64,000 bases of DNA. Source: Voacanga thouarsii (Eukaryota; Streptophyta; Magnoliopsida; Gentianales; Apocynaceae). Of this stretch, positions 23,900 through 35,847 are shown piece by piece (within the stretch, counting starts at the first letter, position 1; the number at the start of each line of letters is the position of its first letter). The notes below the pieces were generated by a model that saw only the letters and a list, made by a program, of their open reading frames with translations, did no database searches and was not told where the DNA came from. The translations under genes and the position numbers were made by a program. The stretch lies in NCBI GenBank assembly GCA_026120185.1, contig JANUWF010001224.1, forward strand, positions 1,364,001 through 1,428,000, written 5' to 3'.

Positions 23900-25866
23900 C
23901 TGATCAAAATTTTCCATGTATGGTTAAAGTCACATAAAATTATAGGTGTCGAATGCCAAAGGTAATAGAAAAAATTGGAAAGAAAATAATTCTGCTTGAA
24001 ATGGATTGGAAAATGAAGGTAATAGTTTACCTATGGCTGCATTTAATAGTGTGAAGATTTTTCATATTTTTCCTATTATTTCTTGAATATATGAGGGCTG
24101 GAGAAATTGATGTTAAAGGAGGCAATAGTTTTTATATTAACATAATTGAACAAATTGATGGGCGAAATCTATTAGGACAAACTTAGAATACAACTCATTT
24201 TATCCCTTCCTAAAAAAAAGAAAAAATCCATGCAAAAGATATTGCTTGAAAGGAGCAAGAAACTGTCGAGATTTTCCTTTATAAAAAAAAAGCCTAAGAA
24301 ACTACTAAAGAAAAATAAAAAAAAAGAAGAAATTCATCTATCACATCAGGTTACTACTAAATGCGACACAGATAAAGCACCCACTGAAAGAGGGGGAAAA
24401 CATTTAAAACAAGGCGATGTTCTTATAAATAAAGAATTCAAATTTTCATTATACTTTTAAACAAAAATTTTGATGACAGACTCGATATTATTAGATGATC
24501 CTATTGAAGAACCAAGAGAAGTTTCATGTTCAATTGTCTATATGCATAAGGGGTAAATCCTACACTTTCTAAAGGTAATTAGCATCATTCTCCGTTCTAA
24601 AAATCTAGGAAAACTTGGAGAAGTGAAGCATGAACCATTTCAGAGACCAAAATTTTGGTGACCAATTTTTTTGGAAACTGAAACCAAAAGGAAAATCAAC
24701 AATCAATAGAGCTAACATTCTAAGAAGACTCTGACTCCACATTCAAAACTATAAACCAATTCAGAAACCAAAACATGCCAGAATTTTATAGACCAATACT
24801 AAGGGGACCGTATGCAATATAGAATGCAGAACATAACTATATCTGAAACTTGAGCTAGAGGACATTTCATGATTTGAAAATTCAAGCTCCCCGTCATCTA
24901 TTGGGGGAGCAAAACCGACAGAACAATAGCCCTCCAGGCAAGTCTCTGGTGCTGAAACATGGATCAACTCTATGAACCTATGCTTAATTGAAATCTTGAT
25001 TCATTTGGGTTAATTAGATAAGAATACCCATAATAAAAATTAAATCTTTGAATCAACATAGGGCGATATATTTTTTTTATCAAGAAGCATAAGAATCTAA
25101 AATTTCAACAAAATCATGAAGGCAAACAAATGGAAACAACATGTATTAAGGAATTATAAATTAGACCAAGAAATTTCCTATCTAATAGAAACATCTCAGG
25201 AAAAAGCAGTGTACCCAGAAATTTCGACTTGATAGCAACATCCACCAAACAAATAATGTGAATTAGAGTTTGAGCTATAAAATATTAATTAAAAACAAAA
25301 GAAACATGCCATTCGCATAAATTCTCAAGATTTGAATGAGAGCCGCATCAATTTTCCTTAATAAATCTAAATCTAAAGTCATGAAGCATAAAGAGAAGGC
25401 ACGGAGATAGGAGGGGCGATGCTGAGTGCTAAGGCTTGAAAAGATAACTAGAAAATGCTAAAAATACTAGGAATAAAAGGGCTACAAGCTGATGAGGTAA
25501 GATATACATGGCCATATATTAATGTCGGAAATATTTGGCCGTTGCGGCTTTAGCTTTTCATTTTTTTTTTCTTTAAGTTAAAAAATTGGACTTTTAGCTT
25601 TTCTTTTATTATCCTCTTCTAAATAAAATTACATTTAAGTTTTTTTTAGGTAAAAATTATACTTAAGTTATGAATATATTATAACATATAATAAATGTTA
25701 TTAAATATATTTATTCTTACACTTAACTTTAAATTATTTTAAAACTACAGTATTTAGCTATATTTTTAATATGTGTGAAAAGTAAATGTCACAATAATTG
25801 TTTATTTTAACATTAAAAAAATGTGTCATTAAAACTATGTCACAAAAGCTATTTTTTGTTGTAGTG

Positions 25867-26107
25867 ATTCTTGATCAAAACTTCAAAAATAGTAGAAAGG
25901 GATGTAACTATAAAGATAGATATAAAATATGAGTAAAGTTATGTCAAAAAAAATGATAAAGGAAAATTTTCTTAATAATAAATTCAGAAAGACATCTTAA
26001 TGAAATATCTTGTTTTTTTATTTTCTTTTACTTTTTGAATTATGCATTTGATTGTGTAACCATCAAAACAAAAATTGCATTTATATATTTTTATTCATTT
26101 TTCTTGA

Positions 26108-26148
<41 letters not shown>

Positions 26149-26869
26149 AGTAAAGATGAGTTTTTTTTAAAAAAAAATGAATAATAAAAAATTATTATTA
26201 TTATATAAATAAATAATAGAGTTTACAACCAAAAAAAAAAAAAAAAAATCCGCGGGTTGGAAGAGGGAGTGAGTGATGTAGGATCCGTCATGAAAACGAG
26301 AGTCCCCCGTACCACCACATTACACCACAAAAGCTTGCCTCATGGTGAGCCCTTCACTCCCCCTCCCATTCTACTCCTTCAATTATTACAATTTTGCTCT
26401 CTTCCAACCTTCATTTCATTGATTCTTCCATGCTTGAACACTCTTTTTTTTTTTAATATATAGTTGGTTAATAATATTTTTATTTTAAATTTTTTAAAAT
26501 TTCGCTTATAATTAATTTAAATTTTTTATTTACCAAAATATTAAATGCAATTCATATTTCGTACTCGGAGTATATTCATAAAAAAGAAATCATAAATTTA
26601 TACTAACATATCTGCATATTTTAACCAATTGAATATGAATTTATACTAAAATTTATATTTTACCAATGAATATGCACGATTGGTAAATAGTTAGAAAACT
26701 TTAAAATTCTTTTTATTTTAAATTTAGTTGGTAATCAGTTGGAAACTACCAATGGACTATGAATAGTCTTTCTTTTTATAAGTCGAATGGATGCTTTACC
26801 CCTTTCAATTTTTTAAATTCAAAACTATATGTCTTTTTATATTTTGTTTTTTTTAAAGTTAAATTTTAG
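25867..26869. other. AT-rich spacer with microsatellite and GC-richer patch
   Basis: Contains a TA dinucleotide run at 26112-26146, a poly-A run at about 26229-26247 and directly after it a GC-richer patch (26248-26440) unlike its surroundings. A 68-codon frame at 26257-26463 has no recognisable domain. No gene is supported. Confidence 0.4.
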
Positions 26870-29590
26870 AGATATGTCAACAATATTTGCAAAGATAGAT
26901 GTATCAAATTAACGATCAATTGTTAGATTTGTTAAAATTGCTAAGAAAAATGTTGTGACAAAATTTGAAAGTAATCAAATATATTTTAGCACATAATTTA
27001 GAATAATATCCAGAAAAATATCTAAAACCTAACGCATTTACAAAGATAAACGTATCAAATTAACGATCCAACCGTTAGATTTGTGAAAATTATTAAAAAA
27101 AAGTGTTATGACAAAATTTGAAGGCAATTGAATATATTTTGACATATAATCTAGTATATTATTTTAAAAATATCTAAAACCTAATGCATTTACAAAGATA
27201 GACATATCAAATTAACGATACAACAGTTAGATTTGTTAAAATTTTTGGGAAAAGTGTAATGAAAAAATTTGAAGATAATCGGATATATTTTGGCACATAA
27301 TCTATCAGATATCTAAAACAATATCCAAAACCTAAATCATTTACAAAAATAGACATATCAAATTAATGATTCAACCATTAGAATTGTTAAAATTGCTAAG
27401 AAAAGTATTATAACAAAATTTGAAGATAATCGGATATATTTTGGAACATAATCTAGCATAATATCTAAAAAACATTCAAAACCTAACGTATTTACAAAGA
27501 TATGCGTATCAAATTAACGTTCTAACTGTCAAATTTGTTAAAATTACTAATAAAAATGTTATAATAAAATTTGAAGGTAATCAGATATATTTTGACATAT
27601 AATCCAGCATAATATTTAGAAAAATATCAAAAACCTAACTCATTTACAAATATAGGCGTGTCAAATTAATGATCCAACCGTTAGATTTGTTAAAATTACT
27701 AAGAAAAGTGTTATGATAGAATTTTAAGGTAATTGGATATAATTTGGTACATAATCTATTATAATATTTAGAAAAATATCCAAAACCTAATGCATTTACA
27801 AATATAGGTATATCAAATTAACAATTCAGCCATTAGATTTCTTAAATTTGCTAGGAAAAAGTGTTATGACAAAATTTAAAGGTAATCGGATATATTTTGG
27901 CACATAGTCTAGACTAATATCCAAAAAAATTCAAAACCTAACGCATTTACAAAGATAGATGTATCAAATTAATGATTTAGCCGTTACACTTGTTAAAATC
28001 ACTAAGAAATATGTTATGACAAAATTTGAAGGTAATCGGATATATTTTGGAACATAATCTAGAAGAATATCCAAAAAAAATTCAAAACCTAACGTATTTA
28101 CAAGGATAGACGTATCAATTTAATGATTCAACCATTGGATTTGTTAATATCACTAAGAAACTTGTTATGACAAAATTTGAAAGTAATCGGACATATTTTG
28201 GAACATAATCTATAATAATATCTAAAAAAATTCAAAACTTAACGTATTTACAAAGATAAGCATATCAAATTAATGATCCAACCGTTAGATTTATTAAAAT
28301 TACTAAGAAAAGTGTTATGACAAGATTTGAAGGCAATCTAATATCTTTTGACACATAATCTAGCATAATATTTCGAAAAAATCCAAAACCTAATGTATTT
28401 ACAAAGATTAAAATATCAAATTAACGATCTAACCATTAGATTTGTTAAAATTATTAAAAAAAGTGTTATGACAAAATTTGAAGATACTTGGATATATTTT
28501 GGCACATACTCTAGCATAATATCTATAAAACCTAACACATTTACAAAGATATGCGTATCAAATTAACGATCCAACCATTAAATTTGTTAACATTACTAAG
28601 AAAAGTGTTATGACAAAACTTGAGGATAATCAGATATATTTTGGCATATAATCTAGTATAATATCTAGAAATATATCCAAAACCTAATGCATTTATAAAA
28701 ATAGGCATATCAAACTAACGATTCAACCGTTAGATTTGTTAAAATTGTAAGAAAAGTTTTATGAAAAAATTGAAGGTAATCAGATATATTTTAGCACATA
28801 ATCTAATATAATATCTTGAAAAATATTCAAAACATAATGCATTTACAAAGATAGGTATATCAAATTAATGATCCAACTGTTAGACTTGTTAAAATTACTA
28901 AGAAATGTGTTATAACAAAATTTGAAGGTAATCGAATATATTTTTGTACATAATCTAGCATAATATCTAAAAAAATATGCAAAACCTACCTCATTTACAA
29001 AAGTATGCATATCAAATTAACGATCCAATCATTAAATTTATTAAAATTGCTAAGAAAGTATTATGACAAAATTTTAAGGCCATCGAATATATTTTAGTAC
29101 ATAATCTTGTATAATATCTAAAAAAATTCAAAACCTAACGCATTTACAAAAATAGGTGTATCAAATTAACGATCCAACCGTTAAATTTGTTAAAATTACT
29201 AAGAAAAGTGTTATGACAAGATTTGAAGATAATTTGATATATTTTGGCACATTATCTTGCATAATATCTAAAAAAATATCTAAAACCTAATGCATTTACA
29301 AATATAGGCATATCAAATTAACGTTCCAATTGTTAGATTTGTTAGAATTGCTAAGAAAACTGTTATGACAAAATTTTGAAGGTAATCGAATATATTTTGG
29401 CACATTATCTAGCATAATATCTAAAAAAATATCCAAAACCTATCGTATTTACAAAGATAGATGTATCAAATTAATGATCCAACTGTTATATTTGTTAACA
29501 TTATTAAGAAAAGTGTTATGACAAAATTTGAAGGTAATCGGATATATTTTAGCATATAATCTAGCATAATATTTAGAAAAATATCCAAAA
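26870..29590. repeat. Tandem array, about 18 units of about 150 bp
   Basis: The phrase AACCTAACGCATTTACAAAG, with variants, recurs at about 27029, 27178, 27328, 27477, 27629, 27783, 27933, 28083, 28231, 28384, 28527, 28678, 28828, 28980, 29129, 29282 and 29436, spacing 143-154 bp. Within each unit the order is ATCAAATTAACGATCCAACC, GTTATGACAAAATTTGAAGG, ATATATTTTGGCACATAATC. Units differ by scattered substitutions with no obvious homogenised blocks, which suggests an old array. It has no coding capacity. Confidence 0.95.
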
Positions 29591-29699
29591 AATCTAGGTA
29601 ATTGGTAAAAAAAAAAAACTATATAAAATTAATAAAATAGTAATATCATGATTTGAATAGACAACTAGTTGAATATAAACAATTACCTCAACCATGGTA

Positions 29700-30041
29700 T
29701 CTAACGAAAGCTTCCATTTTATGTTGATATTTTTTAATATTTGATAAAATAAGAAAAAATATGCTTTTTCCACAATTTAGTAAAACTATGAGTAATAAAA
29801 TTTCTTTACCCATAATTTTCAATCTCTGTGGCAAAAAATTATTTTTACTTACATAATTTTTAAATCTGTGGTAAAAAAAAAAACTTTTACCAATAGAAAC
29901 GTAGTTGTGACAAAATAAAATATTACAGAAAATATTTATATGCCACAAAATTCAAAACTGTGGTAAAAACCAAGGTTTCACCACAAATTTTGCTATGTTA
30001 CAAATAAAAGCATTGCCAAAAGCCAATTTTTTTTGTAGTGT
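29700..30041. mobile_element. CACTA-like transposon terminus
   Basis: The segment ends TTTTTTTTGTAGTG at 30041, the reverse complement of a CACTACAAAAAAAA end. Before it are repeated subterminal phrases in both directions (CTGTGGTAAAA at about 29868 and 29958; CCACAAAATT, CCACAAATTT), typical of CACTA elements. The sequence changes abruptly to copia gag right after GTAGTG. No opposite CACTAC end could be found to the left, so the element is truncated or its other end has decayed. The 150-bp array may belong to its interior. Confidence 0.55.
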
Positions 30042-30300
30042 GCTGTTTTTGTAACTCAGAGTTCATTGACGCCAGCATGATATAAAAAGTTGTGTTGCTA
30101 TCCTCATTGTACTTCCTATAGACATCATACTCATCAGTAGGCATATCAACAATTAGAGCTGGTGGAATAGGAGTATCTAATACGTAAAGTAACTTTTTGA
30201 ATTTGAGAACGATTCTAAAATTCCTATACCAGTCCAAGAAATTAGATTCATTTAGCTTACTTGTTTCCAAAATATTACATAGGTTCAAGTTTGTTGTCAT
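30042..30300 (-). pseudogene. Copia gag N-terminal fragment
   Basis: From ATG at 30300 the minus strand encodes a protein opening with LNLCNILETSKLNESNF and LDWYRNFRIVLKFKKLLYVL, the signature of plant copia gag proteins (DUF4219/UBN2 type) that form the virus-like particle. The genuine part stops near MNSELQKQ, where the CACTA-like terminus begins; the remaining codons of the frame come from the transposon. No stop occurs in the retained part, so this element is younger or less decayed than the others here. The zinc knuckle and everything downstream are missing. Confidence 0.85.
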
Positions 30301-31090
30301 GATGCAAATGACATAGATAAAAGATAAGAGACATTAAATAATGTATATGCACATAAAATGCATTTAATTAGCTATTTAATTAAATGCGTATTCATTTCAC
30401 TATTTTATTCAAATCAATAGCTTCCATTATTGATTCAGAAAAGCCCGTTAAAAGCTCCTAGTGGACCAATATCCAATTTTTTTAAGAATAACCTTGGGTG
30501 TGCTCAAAAAATCACTCTTAAGTTCAATAATAGGTATCCAATACCAATTGCATCAAAAGCAACTAACGGATCATTGGGTGATGAACATCTTTTAATCTTA
30601 TAGCATTTAGTACTAACCTAATATTGTCTCTAATATTCTTTATACTTGGGTGTGCTCAATTGGGATAAAGATATTACTGAAATCCAACTGATTAATTCAG
30701 AGTTAAATTCCATAACTTAAATATGCTCAATGTCGAATAGGCCTAGGGGGTACCAAATAATCTAATTTTGAAAAAGAACTCTCGTTCTTACTATTTTAAT
30801 GGAAGGCATTAAAGTTAATAATGTTTGAGGAATTTAATTATTTTAATTAATGGTCTCATCATTTGGCATGCATTATATCAACATATTAACAAAATTATAA
30901 TAGACTCAATTTCCTTGTTTGGTTATGGACATTTCTAAATTAATTTCTTTAAGCCAAATAGGAAATTAATTTTGATCAAACCTATATATTCATGCATGTT
31001 TTGAAAAGAAAGTCTTACCATCCTCTCGCTTTGTCATTGGTCAGCATCTCCATAATCTTGAACAATAATTTCTACTCCTATATAACCTAT
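30301..31090 (-). other. Copia leader, part next to gag
   Basis: AT-rich leader of the minus-strand copia element between gag and the nested solo LTR. No coding region seen. Confidence 0.5.
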
Positions 31091-32608
31091 TGATGTGTAC
31101 GAATTTGGATATAAAAAATCATTAAAAAATAAGCACATTCCCAATCAAGTTTAAATTAAAACGTTAACCTCAAATTACACATATAAGCAAACGGACTCAT
31201 CATTAAGCATAGCATAGGGTTTAAAATGAGTATCGATCCTCAAAGAACAAGTACACAGTAATCACTTTTTTTTCATTGCTTAATCGACTCAATAAAGTAA
31301 AAAAGAATAAAAATAAAAATAAAATAAAATAAAATAATATATACATGTCAATAATGGAGGATTATGTAACTCAAACTATTATTTTGATAAACATGACCTT
31401 AAAGTACCCAATCATTATCATAACTAATCATTCTCTTGGTATCATAAAAGATTAAGATAGATTCACTTCTTTTCTAATCTATAAAATCACTATCATCTAG
31501 ACAAATTAGCATCACATATCCTGTCTCAATTAATTCACCTAAAAGATGCATTAAACATAATCATTGATTAAATCCCCATATCCTGGTAAATTTAAAATAT
31601 GAAATTAACCAATGAATCCATATCCTGATAGACATCAATTAACCTTTAATTACCCAATTTTTAGCAATTAACCCCTTTTTCAAGCAAGTTAATAGAAAAT
31701 AAATATGAAATTAATGAATTGAGACCACCATCAACCTCTTTTCCAAGCAAGTTAATAGAAAGAAATAACAAATTAATCTCGTAATCAGCATAAGTAATAA
31801 ATACCAAGAATAACAATCAATTAATCAAAAGATTAAAGTAACTCTAAAAATCATTAATACCGAAAACAATGTCAAATTACAATAAAACAATTAATACATC
31901 ATTGTTCAAGAAAATAAAACAAATTTAAAAGAAAGCACTCATAGACAAACCTCCTTCTTCTTCCTTCGTAGACTCTCTTGTACAATCCTCCTTAATTTGA
32001 TGAATTCCTCCTTGAACTTGAGTGATTTGTGTTTTGCACCTTGAATTCATACCTTTGACTTATGTTTTTCCTCTATTCATAGGCTTTCGAAATGCCTAAA
32101 TTCGTCCCTCTAGGGTTTCTGGCCGAATGGAAGTAGGAAAATACTAAAACTCTGAAAATTACCAAAAACGCGCAGGAAAATCGAGGCACCACCTCTGTAC
32201 CAGTGCACAGCCGGTGCCGCCTGTCCTGTCTAACGCCGGTGCCAGTTGCATTCTATCTCTCTATCCGTTCACTAATTTTTTTCTCAATTTTCGTGCCAAG
32301 TTCTTCCAAGTCGCAGCCGGCGCCACCTCTGGGCTCCCAATCGGCACCGGCTGTGTTCTGTTCAGCCTCTGTTTCGTCGATTTTTTATTTTCTCAAAGTG
32401 CGTGCCTACAGCACCTGGCCGGCACTGCCTCTAGTCTGTTTAGAGACGATTTTGCCTTATTTTACTCATAAAATCTGAAATAATGCACAAAATACCTTTC
32501 CAAGGGTAAAATCTCAAATATGAAGGAATATGACTAGTTATTGCACAAAATGTATCACAAAATAACTTCAAATAACTAGGAAATATATGACTAATTTAGG
32601 CCCTATCA
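31091..32608 (-). mobile_element. Gypsy solo LTR inside copia leader
   Basis: On the minus strand it starts TGATAGGGCCTAAATTAG and ends AATTCGTACACATCA. The flanks are CCTAT (31086-31090) and CTTAT (32609-32613), a 5-bp duplication with one mismatch. Start and tail both align with the plus-strand LTR at 38885-41775 (for example TGTAATTTGAGG against TGTGGTTTTAG and the shared AAACTTGATTG). GC-rich GGCACCGGC-like motifs occupy about 32180-32440. No internal retrotransposon sequence remains, so it is a solo LTR formed by recombination. Confidence 0.75.
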
Positions 32609-32613
32609 CTTAT

Positions 32614-33404
32614 GTAATCTAATTACATAAATTTATAATACAGAAACCTCGAGTTATATTCGAGAGGAGTTAGGTTAGAAGAGAAATTACAAGAGAATTA
32701 TAGAGAAAAAGTAGGTCTCGCAGACCCTATTTGTTTAAAATAAAGTAATAAATATACATAACATAAAATTACTTAAGCAAAAACCAATTGGTCTAAATCT
32801 ATAACCAAACTAACATGCCAAAATGCTCCAATCATAATTAAATATAAAATATTAATCTAAAATCAATATTTTGGAAAAATAATATCAAATTCCAAAATCA
32901 CAATTTTGAAAAAATAAATAATTAGTTCCAAAATCTAAATTTGAAAACTTTGTGAATCCAAAAATCAAATTTTTGGAAAAACCTTTAGATCCCTTTTGAA
33001 TTAGGAAAACTTCTTGTGGGTTAAAAGAAAAAAAATAATTTTTTTTAAAAAGAAAGAGGCGGCCTAGGGAAATCCTGGGCAGCCTATGGAGGTCCTAGGC
33101 TTCCTAGGCCTCCAAGGGAACTCCCAAGGCTACCCAGGGACCTTTTTTTTTCCTTTTCGATATCCCTTATTTTTTTTATACAATCCAGAATTTAAAAAAA
33201 AAAAAAAAACAACACCGTATCCTCAAGGATTTCATAAATCCTTACTGAAACAAATTTCAGTGATTAATATGCGCAAGGAACAAAAACCCATTAAATACGA
33301 AATTTCTAAAATTAAAACATTTGAGAAACAATTTCACCAACCCAAATATATTTATGAAACATTTTCAAAAATAATAATAGACTTATAAAACACATACGAG
33401 ATGA
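32614..33404 (-). other. Copia leader, part next to the primer-binding site
   Basis: AT-rich apart from a GC-rich patch at about 33057-33145 with repeated CCTAGG. No supported coding region; a 100-codon plus-strand frame here is lysine-rich low-complexity sequence. Confidence 0.5.
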
Positions 33405-33415
33405 CTCTGATACCA
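33405..33415 (-). other. Primer-binding site, tRNA-Met type (minus strand)
   Basis: The plus-strand CTCTGATACCA is the reverse complement of TGGTATCAGAG and sits at the inner end of the LTR, fixing the minus orientation of this copia element. Confidence 0.85.
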
Positions 33416-33418
33416 CTA

Positions 33419-35199
33419 TAGGAATTCGATCATACAACATCGTATATGCGTAGTAGAAAATTAAAATGAAATCCATGCAAAAGATCACCCGTATTAAATT
33501 AAACGGGTCAAGAGAGAGGAAAAAAATTTCATTACCTAAAAAACACAGCCTTTAAAATTTTTCGTCCCATGAAATTCGTCCAAAAATTTGTTCAAGCCAT
33601 AAACTATTAAAATTCTAAGAATAGAGATTTCTCTAATAGAATCCATTCGAGGATGTACTCAAGAAACTAATGCCAAGAATTCTATGCTAGTAGAATACTT
33701 GCGGCTATGGGAGTTCTAATATCGGATGAGAAGAAACAAAAGAAAAAAGGGTTTTTGTATCAATTAATTCTTCCACAAAGGACTGTGGCTTCTATATCTT
33801 TTTATCTAGAAAACAAATGCCCCTTTAAAGAAAGAAAAACCCTACGTCTTTTTTCTTTCCTAAACCTTTTAGGAAATCAATATAACAGAGCCCAAATTTC
33901 CTTTTTCCATTAGAGGCTTGAGTTTCAAAAAATTGTAATAAGGTCTTTGAATTATAACAAATATATAATTCACCAACAAAGGATTTAATAATTGTAATTT
34001 CACCCAACTAATTATAACATTTTATAATTAGCCTATAATAATTAATTCTTCTCACACATTAACCTATAATATTACCATATAATATCTTGAGTATCAATTC
34101 CTCTATTGTGTGTGACTTATTAGATTTTTTAGTTTATTGGTAACAAAATATGAATTAATTCTAATCTCTATAAAATTAATAATACTTAATAATTACAATT
34201 AACTTACTAATTTTAATGCGAATTAGTTTATTAATTCTCTAATTAATAAATTTATATTTAGCAGATCAAGATCAACATCTAACAATGCATATTGATCATC
34301 CAAAAGTTCAATAAGTCAAGTAATTTGACATAAACCTTTCAATAGTAAAAATATTAGTGCAATAAACGTTTTTCATTATACCATATTTCATTCGATTTGA
34401 AGTATATAATTAGTACCAACTTCTTCTAGAATATTATTAATTCTAACTCGAATTTATTAGTATTTGTTTTAAAATCCATTACTCAACATGTGTATCATTT
34501 GAAACTCTTTCTAACGCATAGTTCTCTTGGCCAAAGACTTCTTGAGTAATGATTTCCTGTAAGTGGTCATGAGATATACGCCTCCACTTTTAGGAGTGAT
34601 AAATCATTTATTGATCCTCTCAACTATTTTCGTTTACTTTATGTTGTACTCAATATCTATCCCATAAGAGGTCCCGATGAGACTCCAAATATTAGAATCA
34701 AAATACAACGCTTAGTAAACAAAGATCTTAAGTCTAAGGATACTTGAATATTTGCTATAATGAAATTCTATCACTGGTATTAAAAAGTTATCTATGTGGT
34801 TATTATTTCATAGTTGGGTCATCCAATGTACTTGTTCAAGTAAAGAGCATCCATGTGTTAACTTTAAATATCACAATATTCAAGGTTGTGAGAATCACCA
34901 CTTGATTATATCAAGAAGTCTAACACGTACTAATCTTAGCATATTAATAATTTCCCATCTTATTAATACTATGACCTGGGATTATTTAAACACAAGCACT
35001 GTATAGTGTAGTAAGAATATCATATTATGATCTCTATCATGATTTTCTTAATAATGTACATTGTGTTAGAGACTTTATCTATTAGTTTATACACACACAC
35101 ATATGGAACGAAGAAATTGAATGATAAAGAATACATTTATTAAATAAATGTATAAAATATATTGTACAAATGGATTGGTTCTAGGACATAACTCTAACA
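33419..35199 (-). repeat. Copia 5' LTR, minus strand
   Basis: On the minus strand it opens TGTTAGAGTTATGTCCTAG at 35199 and is collinear for long stretches with the plus-strand LTR 5015-6760, for example around the AGAAGT(C)TTTGGCCAAG block. The inner end next to the PBS reads CCTATA rather than the expected CA end, so this boundary is uncertain by a few bases. Confidence 0.75.
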
Positions 35200-35214
35200 C
35201 CAAGTAGCATATTA

Positions 35215-35847
35215 TGCACCTCAATCCCTTGAACCTAAGGGGCTACCAACTAGGTAATACATATGGGCTAACTTTCGCTTTAAATGTAAGAGAGATCAAG
35301 AAGCAAGTTCTATAATAAGTAATTGAATTGTTGGATAGATATAAGGAAGTGTTTGCAAAGCCACAAGGTTTACAATTATTAAGAAATCATGAACATCACA
35401 TCAACTTAGTTAGAATGCATAGCCATTCAAATTGAGACGTTATAGGTAATCTTATTTTTAGGAGAATGCAATTGTGAAACTAATTAAGGAAATGTTGGAG
35501 GAAGGAATAATCTAACCAAATAACGACCGATTTGCTTCTCCTTTTTTTGGTTAAGAAGAAAGATGGTTGATGGTGCTTTTGTGTAGACCATAGATAATTA
35601 AATACCTTAACTATAAAAGACAAATTTCAAATTCTCATATTTGAAAAGTTACTATATAAGTTATATAGAGCCAAACATTTTACAAAAATAGATTTGTTAA
35701 ATATAACTTATTCCTAAAAATATTCCAAATACTACATTTAAAACTCACATTAGCCATTACGAGTTTAAGGGTATGTCTTTTGGGCTAACAAATGTCTTTG
35801 TTACATTTCAAACTTTGACAAACAAGATTTTTACTAAATATTTGAGA
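35215..35847 (+). pseudogene. Gypsy reverse transcriptase remnant, first part
   Basis: Broken frames on the plus strand read as the RT start of a Ty3/gypsy element: a linker resembling the plant gypsy VFAxPQGLPP region near 35350, RFASPFF and LVKKKDGW at about 35530-35570, CVDHR at 35585, then AKHFTKIDL near 35670-35695 and FKGMSFGLTN near 35765-35795. Several stops and a one-base shift are present. It is interrupted right after the codons for KYLR by a foldback element and resumes at 37027. Confidence 0.75.

Larger units (their letters stand above)
21403..25866. other. Host-like, intron-rich flank with SEC8-like exons
   Basis: AT-rich DNA that resumes after the chromovirus. It holds a 498-bp tandem duplication (21701-22701) and two short minus-strand exons of SEC8 type (23608-23899). 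A minus-strand frame at 24761-24967 and a GC-richer patch at about 25385-25445 could be other exon pieces, but I recognise neither. It ends at a TTTTTTGTTGTAGTG motif. Confidence 0.4.
30041..35199 (-). mobile_element. 5' part of a minus-strand Ty1/copia element
   Basis: Read on the minus strand: LTR (35199 to about 33419), primer-binding site (33415-33405), a long leader and the first 87 or so codons of gag, cut off at 30041 by the CACTA-like end. Pol and the 3' LTR are not found anywhere to the left. The leader is interrupted by a gypsy solo LTR (31091-32608). Confidence 0.8.

Noticed and set aside
26870..29590. CRISPR-like array
   Set aside because: Units are head-to-tail repeats of about 150 bp without unique spacers, in plant nuclear DNA.
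32203..32478. Two overlapping plus-strand frames of 85-91 codons
   Set aside because: Inside the GC-rich part of the gypsy solo LTR; no domain and no initiation context of note.
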